Source: Kiritimatiellia bacterium (GTDB lineage Bacteria > Verrucomicrobiota > Kiritimatiellia > SLAD01). Taken from it: a stretch of DNA of 8,583 bases. Under the pieces are notes generated by a model. It was given only the letters and a program-made list of their open reading frames with translations, was not told the origin of the DNA and ran no database searches. The position numbers were made by a program, and so were the translations under genes. The stretch covers positions 1 through 8,583 of the forward strand of contig SLCI01000248.1 of NCBI GenBank assembly GCA_007125875.1. The letters run 5' to 3'. Below are positions 1-6,900 of this stretch, in pieces. How positions within the stretch are numbered: position 1 is the stretch's first letter; every line of letters begins with the position of its first letter.

Positions 1-729
1 ATTCGCATCACGATGGTGCTAACCGAATCGGATCAGCGCACCGCGTGGTGGGCTAAGGCGCAGCGCAATTACCGCGGTGCACTCGATTACATTCCCTTCT
101 GGCGCTACACGGCGACAAGCATCTTTCTCGTCATCATGAACATTATCGGTAACATTTTTTCATGTTCGCTGGTGGCCTATGCATTCGCGCGCCTGCAATG
201 GCCCGGACGAAACCTAACCTTTGGCATCATGTTGGCCACGCTCATGATCCCGCCACAGGTCACCATGATTCCGCATTTCCTGATCATTCGTTCGCTCGGC
301 TGGTACAACACGCTGTACCCGCTTTGGGTGATCAGCTTCTTTGGCAACGCCTTCAATATCTTTCTGCTGCGCCAATTCATGAAGGGCATTCCGCGCGACC
401 TGGAGGACGCCGCCAAAATCGATGGCTGTAACTTCCTGCAGATTTATTGGTACGTCATCATGCCGTTAATCAAACCGACCCTGGCCTGCATCTCCATCTT
501 TACCTTCATGATGGTCTGGAACGACTTTATGGGCCCGCTCATTTATTTGAGCGATCAGCGCCTCTATCCGCTCTCGCTCGGCTTGTACGCGTTCAATGTG
601 CAAGCCGGTGACAACCTTGGCATGATGATGGCCGGATCGTTACTCATGACGGTACCCGTGATCGTGATCTTCTTCTTCGCCCAAAAATACTTCATCCAAG
701 GTGTCACCCTAACCGGCATGAAGGGCTAG
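1..729 (+). CDS. Sugar ABC transporter permease, MalG/UgpE type (5' end outside window)
   Basis: Inner-membrane permease subunit of a carbohydrate ABC importer of the MalG/UgpE class, which forms the channel with a second permease and couples to a cytoplasmic ATPase. The frame is open to base 1, and counting from the ATG at 13 there are only 238 residues against a usual 270-300, so the first membrane helix and true start lie outside the window. Counting from that ATG, hydrophobic segments lie near residues 34-56, 67-95, 101-122, 155-178 and 207-225. The EAA loop that contacts the ATPase is at about 131-155 (EDAAKIDG, then a proline-rich end). The C-terminus QGVTLTGMKG is typical of the family. 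The sugar cannot be inferred. The stop codon was originally 3 bp before the pdxB start, suggesting cotranscription with pdxB before the insertion described below. Family assignment is firm; substrate is unknown. Confidence 0.93.
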   Translation: MRITMVLTESDQRTAWWAKAQRNYRGALDYIPFWRYTATSIFLVIMNIIGNIFSCSLVAYAFARLQWPGRNLTFGIMLATLMIPPQVTMIPHFLIIRSLGWYNTLYPLWVISFFGNAFNIFLLRQFMKGIPRDLEDAAKIDGCNFLQIYWYVIMPLIKPTLACISIFTFMMVWNDFMGPLIYLSDQRLYPLSLGLYAFNVQAGDNLGMMMAGSLLMTVPVIVIFFFAQKYFIQGVTLTGMKG

Positions 730-760
730 CAAATGAAGATCGTCTGCGCAGCCAGTGTTT
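721..760 (+). repeat. 40-bp direct repeat, upstream copy (candidate target duplication)
   Basis: Identical to 1239-1278 except C at 741 against T at 1259. It begins AAGGGCTAGCAAATGAAGAT and covers the last permease codons, its stop, an AAGGG ribosome binding site and the first nine codons of pdxB. Similarity may extend left with one indel (CGGCATGAA at 714-722 against CGGCAATCAA at 1231-1240). Confidence 0.93.
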
Positions 761-765
761 CTTAA
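733..765 (+). pseudogene. Aborted duplicate of the pdxB start, 10 codons
   Basis: ATG at 733 reads MKIVCAASVS then TAA at 763-765. The first nine residues equal the N-terminus of the intact pdxB at 1251, after which the sequence switches into the TAATC-rich arm of the inserted cassette. The same AAGGG ribosome binding site precedes it (721-725), so it could still be translated as a minigene. It is a remnant of the interrupted gene, not an independent gene. Confidence 0.8.
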
Positions 766-770
766 TCATA

Positions 771-791
771 CTCTTAATCCTAATCGTAATC
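771..791 (+). repeat. Left inverted arm of IVP cassette
   Basis: Pairs with 1209-1229 over 21 positions with two mismatches. Built of hexamers of the form NTAATC (TTAATC, CTAATC, GTAATC); a further TTAATC lies outside it at 762-767. It ends 7 bp before the IVP start codon. Confidence 0.85.
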
Positions 792-798
792 ATCCGCC

Positions 799-1188
799 AT
801 GAAGTCGCTATTCGATCACGAAAAACTCAATGTTTACCAGCAGGCCCTTACATTCGTCATCTGGGCCGATGACATACTCCAAAGCACCCCGAAAAATCGG
901 GCCATCTACGGTCAACTGGACAGGGCCGCAACGTCCATCCCGCTCAACATCGCGGAAGGCAATGGCAAGTACACCGAGGCTGATCGCTGTCGATTCTTTG
1001 ACATTGCGCGTGGCTCTGCCTTGGAATGTGCCGCATGCCTTGATGTTTTGGTTGGCAGAAAACAAGTCGATAATGCCGATGAAGGCAAAAAGCTTCTGGC
1101 CGGGATCGTTGCCATGCTGGTAGGGCTTATCCGAAGCACCTCTGCCCATCGCATGCATGAAGATCTCGCAGACTACCACACGGGCTGA
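799..1188 (+). CDS. Four-helix-bundle protein, S23 / 23S rRNA intervening-sequence protein family
   Basis: A 129-residue protein matching the S23/IVP four-helix-bundle family, known from open reading frames inside 23S rRNA intervening sequences (for example Leptospira and Coxiella) and as stand-alone genes; the Avd accessory protein of diversity-generating retroelements has a related fold. The family signature is clear: KLNVYQQAL at 9-17, then QLDRAATSIPLNIAEGNGKY at 39-58, then FFDIARGSALE at 66-76. The remaining residues form two more amphipathic helices. The length is normal and the gene looks intact. The ATG at 799 is the only sensible start and lacks a good ribosome binding site (CATCCGCC precedes it), so translation may be weak or depend on RNA structure from the flanking inverted arms. 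Molecular function is not established for the family; RNA or nucleic-acid binding is often supposed. It sits outside rRNA, inside a cassette with flanking direct repeats. Confidence 0.92.
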   Translation: MKSLFDHEKLNVYQQALTFVIWADDILQSTPKNRAIYGQLDRAATSIPLNIAEGNGKYTEADRCRFFDIARGSALECAACLDVLVGRKQVDNADEGKKLLAGIVAMLVGLIRSTSAHRMHEDLADYHTG

Positions 1189-1208
1189 ACAGACTGATTA
1201 AGCGTACG

Positions 1209-1229
1209 GATTACGATTATGATTACGAG
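1209..1229 (+). repeat. Right inverted arm of IVP cassette
   Basis: GATTAC-GATTAT-GATTAC-GAG, the inverted partner of 771-791 (19 of 21 matches). It begins 20 bp after the IVP stop. A further GATTA at 1196-1200 lies outside the aligned arm. In a transcript the two arms could form a stem of about 21 positions closing a loop of 417 nt that contains the whole IVP coding region. Confidence 0.85.
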
Positions 1230-1238
1230 ACGGCAATC

Positions 1239-1243
1239 AAGGG
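1239..1243 (+). promoter_or_regulatory. Ribosome binding site of pdxB
   Basis: AAGGG lies 7 nt before the ATG at 1251 and fixes that start. It sits inside the duplicated 40 bp, so the insertion preserved translation initiation of pdxB. In the ancestral layout the same bases were the last codons of the permease gene. Confidence 0.7.
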
Positions 1244-1278
1244 CTAGCAAATGAAGATTGTCTGCGCAGCCAGTGTTT
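1239..1278 (+). repeat. 40-bp direct repeat, downstream copy
   Basis: Second copy of 721-760 with one difference (T at 1259, a silent Ile codon change in pdxB). It supplies the functional ribosome binding site and the first nine codons of the intact pdxB. The last bases of the upstream permease gene recur here although that gene ended 510 bp earlier, which is direct evidence of duplication. Confidence 0.93.
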
Positions 1279-2408
1279 TGGCAGGTGAAGCAGCGTTTAA
1301 TACGCTCGGTGACGTGGCGGTGGTCCCTGAAGAGGAGATCCGAGCCGAACATCTCGCCGATGCGGAGGTGCTGATCACACGATCGAAGGCCCGCATCAAC
1401 GAAAGCTTGCTGAAAGGCAGTGCGGTACGTTTCGTCGGTTGCGCCGTAGCGGGCACCGATCATATCGATGCCGATTATCTTGCGCAGGAGGGCATCGCTT
1501 GGTGCCATGCGCCGGGTTGCAACGCCAACAGCGTGGCGGAATACGTTATCACGGCGCTGCTGAACGAAGCAGAACGACACGCTATCGAGCTGGACACATG
1601 TACGCTCGGCGTCATCGGTGTCGGCCAGATCGGTAGCCGGGTGGCGGCGCTTGCATCATCGATCGGCATGACGGTCTTGCTCAACGATCCACCGCGCGAA
1701 GCCATAGAGGGTAGCCGAAAGATGGATTTTCTGGCGCTGAGCGATATCTTGCCAAATGCTGATTTCGTGTCGCTGCATGTTCCACTCAACCTATCGGGTC
1801 CATACAAAACAGCGCACTTGGTAGATCACCGTTTCTTAGCGGAACTCATTCCGGGCGCCATGTTGATTAATGCTTCACGCGGCGAAACAATGGACAGCGA
1901 CGCCCTGTTGATGGCACTGGAGCATGGACCGCTGCGCCAATGCACGCTGGATGTCTGGGAAAATGAACCAGCGATTCGCACGGACGTGCTGAATGCAATT
2001 GACTTTGGCACCCCACACATCGCGGGATACTCATGGGAAGGCCGACTGAACGGCACATGGCAGGTTTATCAAGCGTGCTGCGACTTTCTACATCACGATC
2101 CCGTATGGGATCGCGACACCGCACTGCCGACCGCACCACCCGAGATTGTGCTGCCCGCGCACCAACTATCATCACAATCAATTTTGACACAATTGGCGAA
2201 TACCGCATGTCCGCTACTTAAGGATGATCAGCGCTTGCGTGCCAGCGCATCGCAGCGCCCCGAAGATATGGCTCGGCACTTTGTAAATCTGCGACGAAAC
2301 TATGCCCAGCGACGCGAATTTTCGGCCTATCGCGTCGCGTTACAGGGAGCGGATGCCCAAACCATCGAACGCGCAGAAGCCTGCGGCTTCCAGGTGGCGG
2401 ATATCTAA
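1251..2408 (+). CDS. pdxB: Erythronate-4-phosphate dehydrogenase
   Basis: Cytoplasmic NAD-dependent oxidation of 4-phosphoerythronate, the second step of the deoxyxylulose-phosphate-dependent pyridoxal-phosphate route. The 385 residues match the PdxB family length (about 380). Visible motifs: AGTDHID at 67-73 and APGCNA at 87-92 in the substrate domain; the Rossmann loop GVGQIG at 123-128 with acidic D146 in NDPPR; SGPYKTAHL at 182-190; catalytic Arg210 in LINASRGE, Glu239 in DVWENEP and His256 in GTPHIAGYSWEG. The C-terminal dimerisation domain specific to PdxB ends in LRRNYAQRREFSAYRV at 347-362, which separates it from general D-2-hydroxyacid dehydrogenases. The start at 1251 is supported by AAGGG 7 nt upstream and by the family N-terminus. 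Originally 3 bp after the permease stop, it is now 521 bp away because of the IVP cassette, so it depends on readthrough transcription or on a promoter within the cassette. Confidence 0.94.
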   Translation: MKIVCAASVLAGEAAFNTLGDVAVVPEEEIRAEHLADAEVLITRSKARINESLLKGSAVRFVGCAVAGTDHIDADYLAQEGIAWCHAPGCNANSVAEYVITALLNEAERHAIELDTCTLGVIGVGQIGSRVAALASSIGMTVLLNDPPREAIEGSRKMDFLALSDILPNADFVSLHVPLNLSGPYKTAHLVDHRFLAELIPGAMLINASRGETMDSDALLMALEHGPLRQCTLDVWENEPAIRTDVLNAIDFGTPHIAGYSWEGRLNGTWQVYQACCDFLHHDPVWDRDTALPTAPPEIVLPAHQLSSQSILTQLANTACPLLKDDQRLRASASQRPEDMARHFVNLRRNYAQRREFSAYRVALQGADAQTIERAEACGFQVADI

Positions 2409-2443
2409 TACCAGTTTCCACTACTTTTCGGTCTATTCTCCGA

Positions 2444-2463
2444 GGACGTGACGGAGCACGTCC
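2444..2463 (-). other. Hairpin A of the palindromic repeat
   Basis: Perfect 7-bp stem GGACGTG/CACGTCC with a 6-nt loop ACGGAG on the plus strand, which reads CTCCGT on the minus strand. On the minus strand it is preceded by GGAGG, as is hairpin B on the plus strand. Confidence 0.75.
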
Positions 2464-2511
2464 CTCCAGAATGCTTCTGCAGTAACTGGTTCTGCTTTGC
2501 GTGTACCGGAG

Positions 2512-2531
2512 GGGCAACCTCTGTGTTGCCC
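2512..2531 (+). other. Hairpin B of the palindromic repeat
   Basis: Perfect 7-bp stem GGGCAAC/GTTGCCC with a 6-nt loop CTCTGT. It has the same stem length, loop size and loop sequence (CTCYGT) as the reverse complement of hairpin A, while the stem bases differ in paired fashion. Confidence 0.75.
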
Positions 2532-2574
2532 TGAGAATGTACCGAAAAGTTATAGTAACTGGAATTCATCCGCA

Positions 2575-3690
2575 TCAACCTTCGGAGGCCGTTTCAAGGC
2601 TCGGTTCATGTTGCTTTTCGGGATTTGCACCCCCCTCTCCATGAAGCGGCGGTAAGGCAAGGTGCTCCGGCATACCACAGCAGCCGGCGCAGGAACTTGA
2701 CTCAAGCAAATAAGGGTTAACGTCCGGGCCCACACTGAGAATTGCTCCGACCAAGCTCGAATACGTCATGTCTTGGATCTCGAGATGCAATAGCGCTTGG
2801 CGTCCATGACGCAGGCTGCGCAAGAACTCTTCCGTCGGGAAAAATCGGCCCGGACACGCGGTCGGACGCACGTTAATACGTTTATGGGTGGTCACATTCG
2901 AGACGGGAATCCCAGCCCGTTGCTGCAAGTAACCAACCAAAGCGCGCAGGCTATGGAGCTGCTCTGCTGTGGGACGGGTTTGCTCGAAATTACCGACCAG
3001 GCAGATTCCAATGCTGTATCGATTTTGCGCAGCACTCGCCAAGTGTCCCCCATCCTGCTGTGCGCGCCACCGCGGCCCCATCGCAATTTCACCGTTTCGC
3101 ATGCCCATGCCGTTGCCAATCACGAAGTGATAGCCCAATCCATTTACCATCCGACGATCTTCACGATGATAACGGTCCATATCTCGCACATTCCCGCGTC
3201 GCGTACCGCTATGATGAATCACGATATGTGTCCAGCCTGGGCGTATGCGAATTTGATCTAATTGGCGACGCAGATTTCCCGGCAGCGCCGTGCGCTGCTG
3301 ACGCGCATGACCAGGGATCAATAACACCTGTCCCACATGCAATGCATCTGGGTTCTTTAGCTCATTCAGTTCGATAATCTCACTGGCGCGAACGCCATGG
3401 TTGCGCGCAATCACGCTCAACACGTCGCCCGCACGCACGATATATCGGATGGGCACATCCGGCCCGGGCGGTATCCGCAACACTTGTCCCTCGACAATGC
3501 GATCGACAGACGGCAAATCATTATAGAGCTGCATGTCCCGCGCGGAGACACCGAACTGTTGCGCAATCCCGCCCAATGTGTCGCCAGACCGCACCGTATA
3601 CGTGCGGTCCTCGGCCTGCGCCGCAACGACCAGGCAAAAGCAGAGTACGAACACTCGCAGCAACCGATGATATGAATGCCGGAAAAACAT
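2575..3690 (-). CDS. Secreted LysM-domain N-acetylmuramoyl-L-alanine amidase
   Basis: Peptidoglycan amidase of the Amidase_2/PGRP type, which cuts the bond between N-acetylmuramic acid and L-alanine, with two LysM modules for glycan binding. A signal peptide covers residues 1 to about 26 (hydrophobic LLRVFVLCFCLVVAAQA, cut near AQA). LysM 1 is at about 29-74 (YTVRSGDTLGGIAQQFGVSA) and LysM 2 at about 82-126 (YIVRAGDVLSVIARNHGV). The amidase domain is at about 152-285: HH at 159-160, GYHF at 186-189, His269 in THK and Cys279 in ACPG make up the usual zinc site. The last 64 residues or so (308-371), with an SSSCAGCC cluster, match nothing I recognise and run to within 13 bp of the palindromic repeat, so they may be an acquired extension. 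The ATG at 3690 is chosen because it gives a clean signal peptide; no clear ribosome binding site is visible. Convergent with pdxB. Confidence 0.9.
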   Translation of the reverse strand: MFFRHSYHRLLRVFVLCFCLVVAAQAEDRTYTVRSGDTLGGIAQQFGVSARDMQLYNDLPSVDRIVEGQVLRIPPGPDVPIRYIVRAGDVLSVIARNHGVRASEIIELNELKNPDALHVGQVLLIPGHARQQRTALPGNLRRQLDQIRIRPGWTHIVIHHSGTRRGNVRDMDRYHREDRRMVNGLGYHFVIGNGMGMRNGEIAMGPRWRAQQDGGHLASAAQNRYSIGICLVGNFEQTRPTAEQLHSLRALVGYLQQRAGIPVSNVTTHKRINVRPTACPGRFFPTEEFLRSLRHGRQALLHLEIQDMTYSSLVGAILSVGPDVNPYLLESSSCAGCCGMPEHLALPPLHGEGGANPEKQHEPSLETASEG

Positions 3691-3705
3691 GGGTATAATC
3701 TATAC
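3691..3705 (-). promoter_or_regulatory. AT-rich dyad before the amidase start; possible -10 of a leaderless mRNA
   Basis: On the minus strand the start codon is preceded by GTATAGATTATACCC, containing the dyad GTATA-3 nt-TATAC (3693-3705). TATAGA would fit a -10 box placing transcription start about at the ATG, consistent with the missing ribosome binding site. No convincing -35 box is found at 16-18 bp, so this is a weak call. A repressor site is the alternative. Confidence 0.25.
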
Positions 3706-3756
3706 GGGGTGCGAATCGAATTAAATCGAAAATGAAAATTTAGGGAACGTTTAATA

Positions 3757-3942
3757 CGCCCACAGCGGGCTTACCTCGCTGGAGCGGAAGTTTGGGCGGC
3801 CGTCGCGAGTTGCAAAATAAGGATAGTGCCTTAAGCAAGAGGAGCGTTAACGCTGAACGTGCTCCTTCCGGTATAAGTTTCGTTTTCACACTCAGTGTCG
3901 ATCCGAAACTTACGCTCCGGCGGGACAAGCCCGCCGGGGGCG
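3757..3942. repeat. 186-bp element with 40-bp imperfect terminal inverted repeats
   Basis: The left end (3757-3796, starting CGCCCACAGCGGGCTTACCT) matches the reverse complement of the right end (3942-3903, starting CGCCCCCGGCGGGCTTGTCC) at 32 of 40 positions, including a shared GGAGCG-N-AAGTTT block. Inside are a perfect palindrome AGCGTTAACGCT (3843-3854) and a 9-bp stem TAAGTTTCG/CGAAACTTA (3874-3882 with 3904-3912). No open frame looks like a gene. It fills most of the 287-bp gap between the phosphatase stop and the amidase start. The size and ends resemble a miniature inverted-repeat element, but no clear target duplication is visible. Confidence 0.7.
3917..3937 (-). terminator. Strong GC hairpin downstream of the phosphatase gene
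   Basis: Perfect 8-bp stem CCGGCGGG/CCCGCCGG with a 5-nt loop, 41 bp past the stop codon of the minus-strand phosphatase gene. It is part of the right end of the 186-bp element. On the minus strand no T-run follows, so it is not a canonical intrinsic terminator, but it could stall polymerase or stabilise the mRNA end. Confidence 0.35.
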
Positions 3943-3977
3943 AAGAACAGGATGTGAACACTATTGCGGGACTACCC

Positions 3978-6900
3978 TCACTCCGCGATTTCAATCCAAT
4001 AGAACGCATGCGCTAAAAGATCACTGTCCGGATCGGCGAACGTCCATTCGCTGTAGCCGCTCGGGATCGTGATCGGGGCACCAGCAGTTAGATTTTCCCA
4101 CGTCGAATCATCGCGCAGATCGCTTGCACGCCAGACGTGATACTGCGCATTGGGCACAACCAGCCAACGCAACTCAAACGGCTCGTCCGAGCGCGCGCGG
4201 GCGGAATCAACCGCAAAACCTCGCTCTGGGTCCAGTCGCGCGTAAAATCCGATGCCCTCGTTATCGCGAATCGCCTCGACGGGAATCACCAGAAACTCGT
4301 TGGGATAAATGTTTTCATCGCCGTTACCTAGCGGTCCTTGCGAGGTCAGCGAGTTGAGGCTGGCCGTGCCATAGGCCGCCGAAGCAATGTAGATAAACTC
4401 CGGCAGATAACCGAACGTCTCGACCAAGTCGATCACGCCCTCGATTTGCTCCCCGCCCGTACCCGAACGGAAAGCTTGCGCAGAAGCCGGCGCGTTAAAC
4501 CAACCGACAAAATCAGATGTCGTGCTCTCTGCCCCCAAGTAGGGCTTTCCGGAAGGCATAGCAAGAAAGCCCTTCTTATTCCACGGAGCACGGCGTGTGG
4601 CGCGAGGCAGCAACTCGTCCGTGACAAAAATAAAGTGATCACTGTCCCCGCCCGCCGGCGTCCAGGTGGCCACATACAGCTCTGTTCCGCGCACGGCGGC
4701 AAAGATCTGCATAGCGGGCTGTGACAGCAAATAGTTCGGGGATTCCGCTTGCCCGTCCAATGTGAATCCGGGCCACGCCGCCGGGGTCTGCACGGATACG
4801 GTGCCCGACCAAGCCGATTCACCACTTACATTCACTGCACGAACCGCGTAGGTGTAGGTCGTCTCAGGCGATCGCCCACCATCAAAAAATGTCGTATGTG
4901 TGTTGGTGGCAACGGTAGCCCCATCACGCTGGATCTCGTAACTGTAAGCATGCGGAACAGTTGCCCAGGATAGCGCCACACTCGATGGGCTAAGTGCGTC
5001 ACCCTGCAAACCACCGGGCACAGAAGGTGAAGCGGGCGTGGCCGTCGTCGTTATCGTGAGGGGGGCGGAGCCCACGGATTCGCCAGAGCGATTGATAGCG
5101 TGCACGACATAGTCTACGGACGAGTTTGGCGTACGCGTTTCATCAACAAAATGTGGTGCGCTGGTCGTCCCGATATCGACTCCGGCACGAATTACCCGAT
5201 ACGATTGCGCGCGCGGAGTCGGGTCCCAAGAGAATTCGGCAGACACCGACGTGACGCGCTCAGTCTGCAAACCAGCCGGAGCGGGTGGAATACCGTCCGC
5301 GATCTGCGTGATGGCGTCAAAGAAGTCGCCATTCACATTCACGGCCCGCATATGACGTCCTGTTGTGCTGAACGTCGCGATGTAGGCATGATGAATCGAC
5401 TCAGTTCGCTGAAGATCGGTCCGTCCTTCGGGATCCTTGACACTTCGAATGCCTACGCCCCACGCACCATCTCCCAAAAACACAATGCCGTCTGCATCAA
5501 TTTCTCCGTCCAACAAGGGTGGCGTCCGCTTGAACGTATGATCGTGGTGCTCGAAAACCAGATGCACACCGGCACTTTCGAACAACGGCAACCAGAGATC
5601 ACGAATCTTGGTGTTGAGCGAGCCCTGACTGGAGCGATGCGACGGATAGGCCGGCACATGCATGATCGGAATCAGGTGCCGCACCTCGCGACGCTCATTC
5701 AAACGATCAGCCAACCAATCTGTTTGCACACCCTCAACGGCATTCATGTGATCCGTATCCAGAATCACCAAGCTCAAATAATCGCCGAAATCCAGCGTGG
5801 CGTATCCCGGTTGTCCGGGGAAGGCGTAGGACGGATAGAAGTAAGGTGCAATACGCGCCCGCCATTCGTCCGAGTCCTCAGACATGGGGTTCCAGGTGAT
5901 GTAATGATTGCGCATTTCATGATTGCCCGGCCCCACGATCAATGGGATCAGGCGACCATCCGGAGCGCGGAATCGAGAATAGAATGATTCAAAATACATA
6001 TACTCCGCGAAAATCAAATCAGCGCGGCCATCAGAATAGGCCAAATCACCGCCGACCATGAGGAAGGCCGGATCCAGCGCCGCCACGGTTTCCGCCATCT
6101 GGTCAGCGACCTCCCCGTACAAGACATCGCCGGTAAACGCTGCAGTGACCGGTTCACTCAGATCGGCTGGCATGGTGCGAAACGAGTAGGTGTCTGTATA
6201 CCCATCAACCTCGAACTCATAGTCGGAAGCCGCATCCAGTCCGGTAATCTCCGCCCAATGCACATAGCGCTCCGAGTATGGAAATGGATGTGTCGAATCG
6301 GCTGTCAGCGTCGTCCATCCAGTGGCGCCTACCGGCCGCCAACGGACTTCGTTTAAGCTCGGGTCATACGTATGCCATTGGATGGTCATCGTACTGGTCG
6401 GGTCTTGCTGCCACGTCAGATAGATCGCGGGCGGTTTTGCAATCATGCCGTCCTCGCGGATATAGAGGCGACGGTTTGGCCCGGACTCATAGCCGCCCTC
6501 CATCCTAAACTTAAATTGATGAAAACCGGGATCCAATCCTACGGTACGAATATCCAGCTCGTAGACACCGCCGCCGACATCGGTTAAGGGATAGCTCGTA
6601 TCCCAGTCGTTCTCTGAGCGGAAATTAACGAACCCCGCTTGCGGATCCTGGAAGCGCAGGAAATAGGACGGCTCATAACCGGGGAAGCGGCGTTCCCCCA
6701 AGGTCAAAGGCGCGTTTTCACGCGGGGCTGACTCAATCGTGAAACTATTGAAGTAGATGTTATTCTCGGTGTGATGACCGGCACCTGAAATGAAGAAGCG
6801 GACATCGGCCATCGTGCCGGACTCGATCGGGACCTGATCAGAAACCGTAGCTTGGATTCCGCCGGATCGTTCGATGGTCCAGTCCATATGCCGTTCATGT

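Larger units (their letters stand above)
761..1238 (+). mobile_element. Inserted IVP (S23 four-helix-bundle) cassette
   Basis: A segment of about 478 bp lies between two copies of a 40-bp repeat, in the junction between the permease gene and pdxB. Removing the segment plus one repeat copy restores a simple permease-TAG-3 bp-ATG-pdxB junction. It carries one gene, the IVP at 799-1188, and inverted arms of a TAATC/GATTA hexamer just inside each end. There is no transposase, recombinase or reverse transcriptase in it, so it is either moved by a factor supplied in trans or arose by a one-off duplication. Mobility is inferred from the repeat structure. If the weaker repeat extension is counted, the right boundary moves to about 1230. 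Confidence 0.72.
2411..2562. repeat. 152-bp palindromic intergenic repeat
   Basis: Fills almost the whole gap between the convergent pdxB and amidase genes. The outer ends are inverted: CCAGTTTCCACTACTTTTCG at 2411-2430 against ACCGAAAAGTTATAGTAACT at 2541-2560 plus GG, 18 of 22 matching. Further in, each arm has GAGAAT next to a hairpin. The two hairpins are inverted copies of one design with different stem bases. There is no coding content. Its position suggests it may also block convergent transcription, but neither strand has a T-run for a standard intrinsic terminator. Confidence 0.8.

Noticed and set aside
761..798. Short tandem hexamers as a possible CRISPR or simple microsatellite
   Set aside because: There are no spacers and the units are only 6 bp. 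The inverted counterpart at 1209-1229 shows they are paired arms of one cassette, not an isolated microsatellite.
808..1179. 123-codon open frame on the minus strand
   Set aside because: It is a shadow of the IVP gene, which has clear family motifs on the plus strand.
2797..3261. 154-codon open frame on the plus strand
   Set aside because: It is antisense to the amidase domain with its conserved His/Cys zinc site; no independent evidence of coding.
3694..3699. TATAAT on the plus strand as a promoter pointing right
   Set aside because: No -35 box at 16-18 bp, and nothing coding on the plus strand downstream. The bases are better explained as part of the dyad before the amidase start.
3740..4016. 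Two short open frames (89 and 74 codons) over the 186-bp element
   Set aside because: They overlap the inverted-repeat structure and the phosphatase 3' end, with low-complexity translations produced by the repeats.
5100..5987. 295-codon open frame on the plus strand
   Set aside because: It lies wholly antisense to the phosphatase catalytic domain, whose motifs are intact on the minus strand; its translation shows no recognisable motif.
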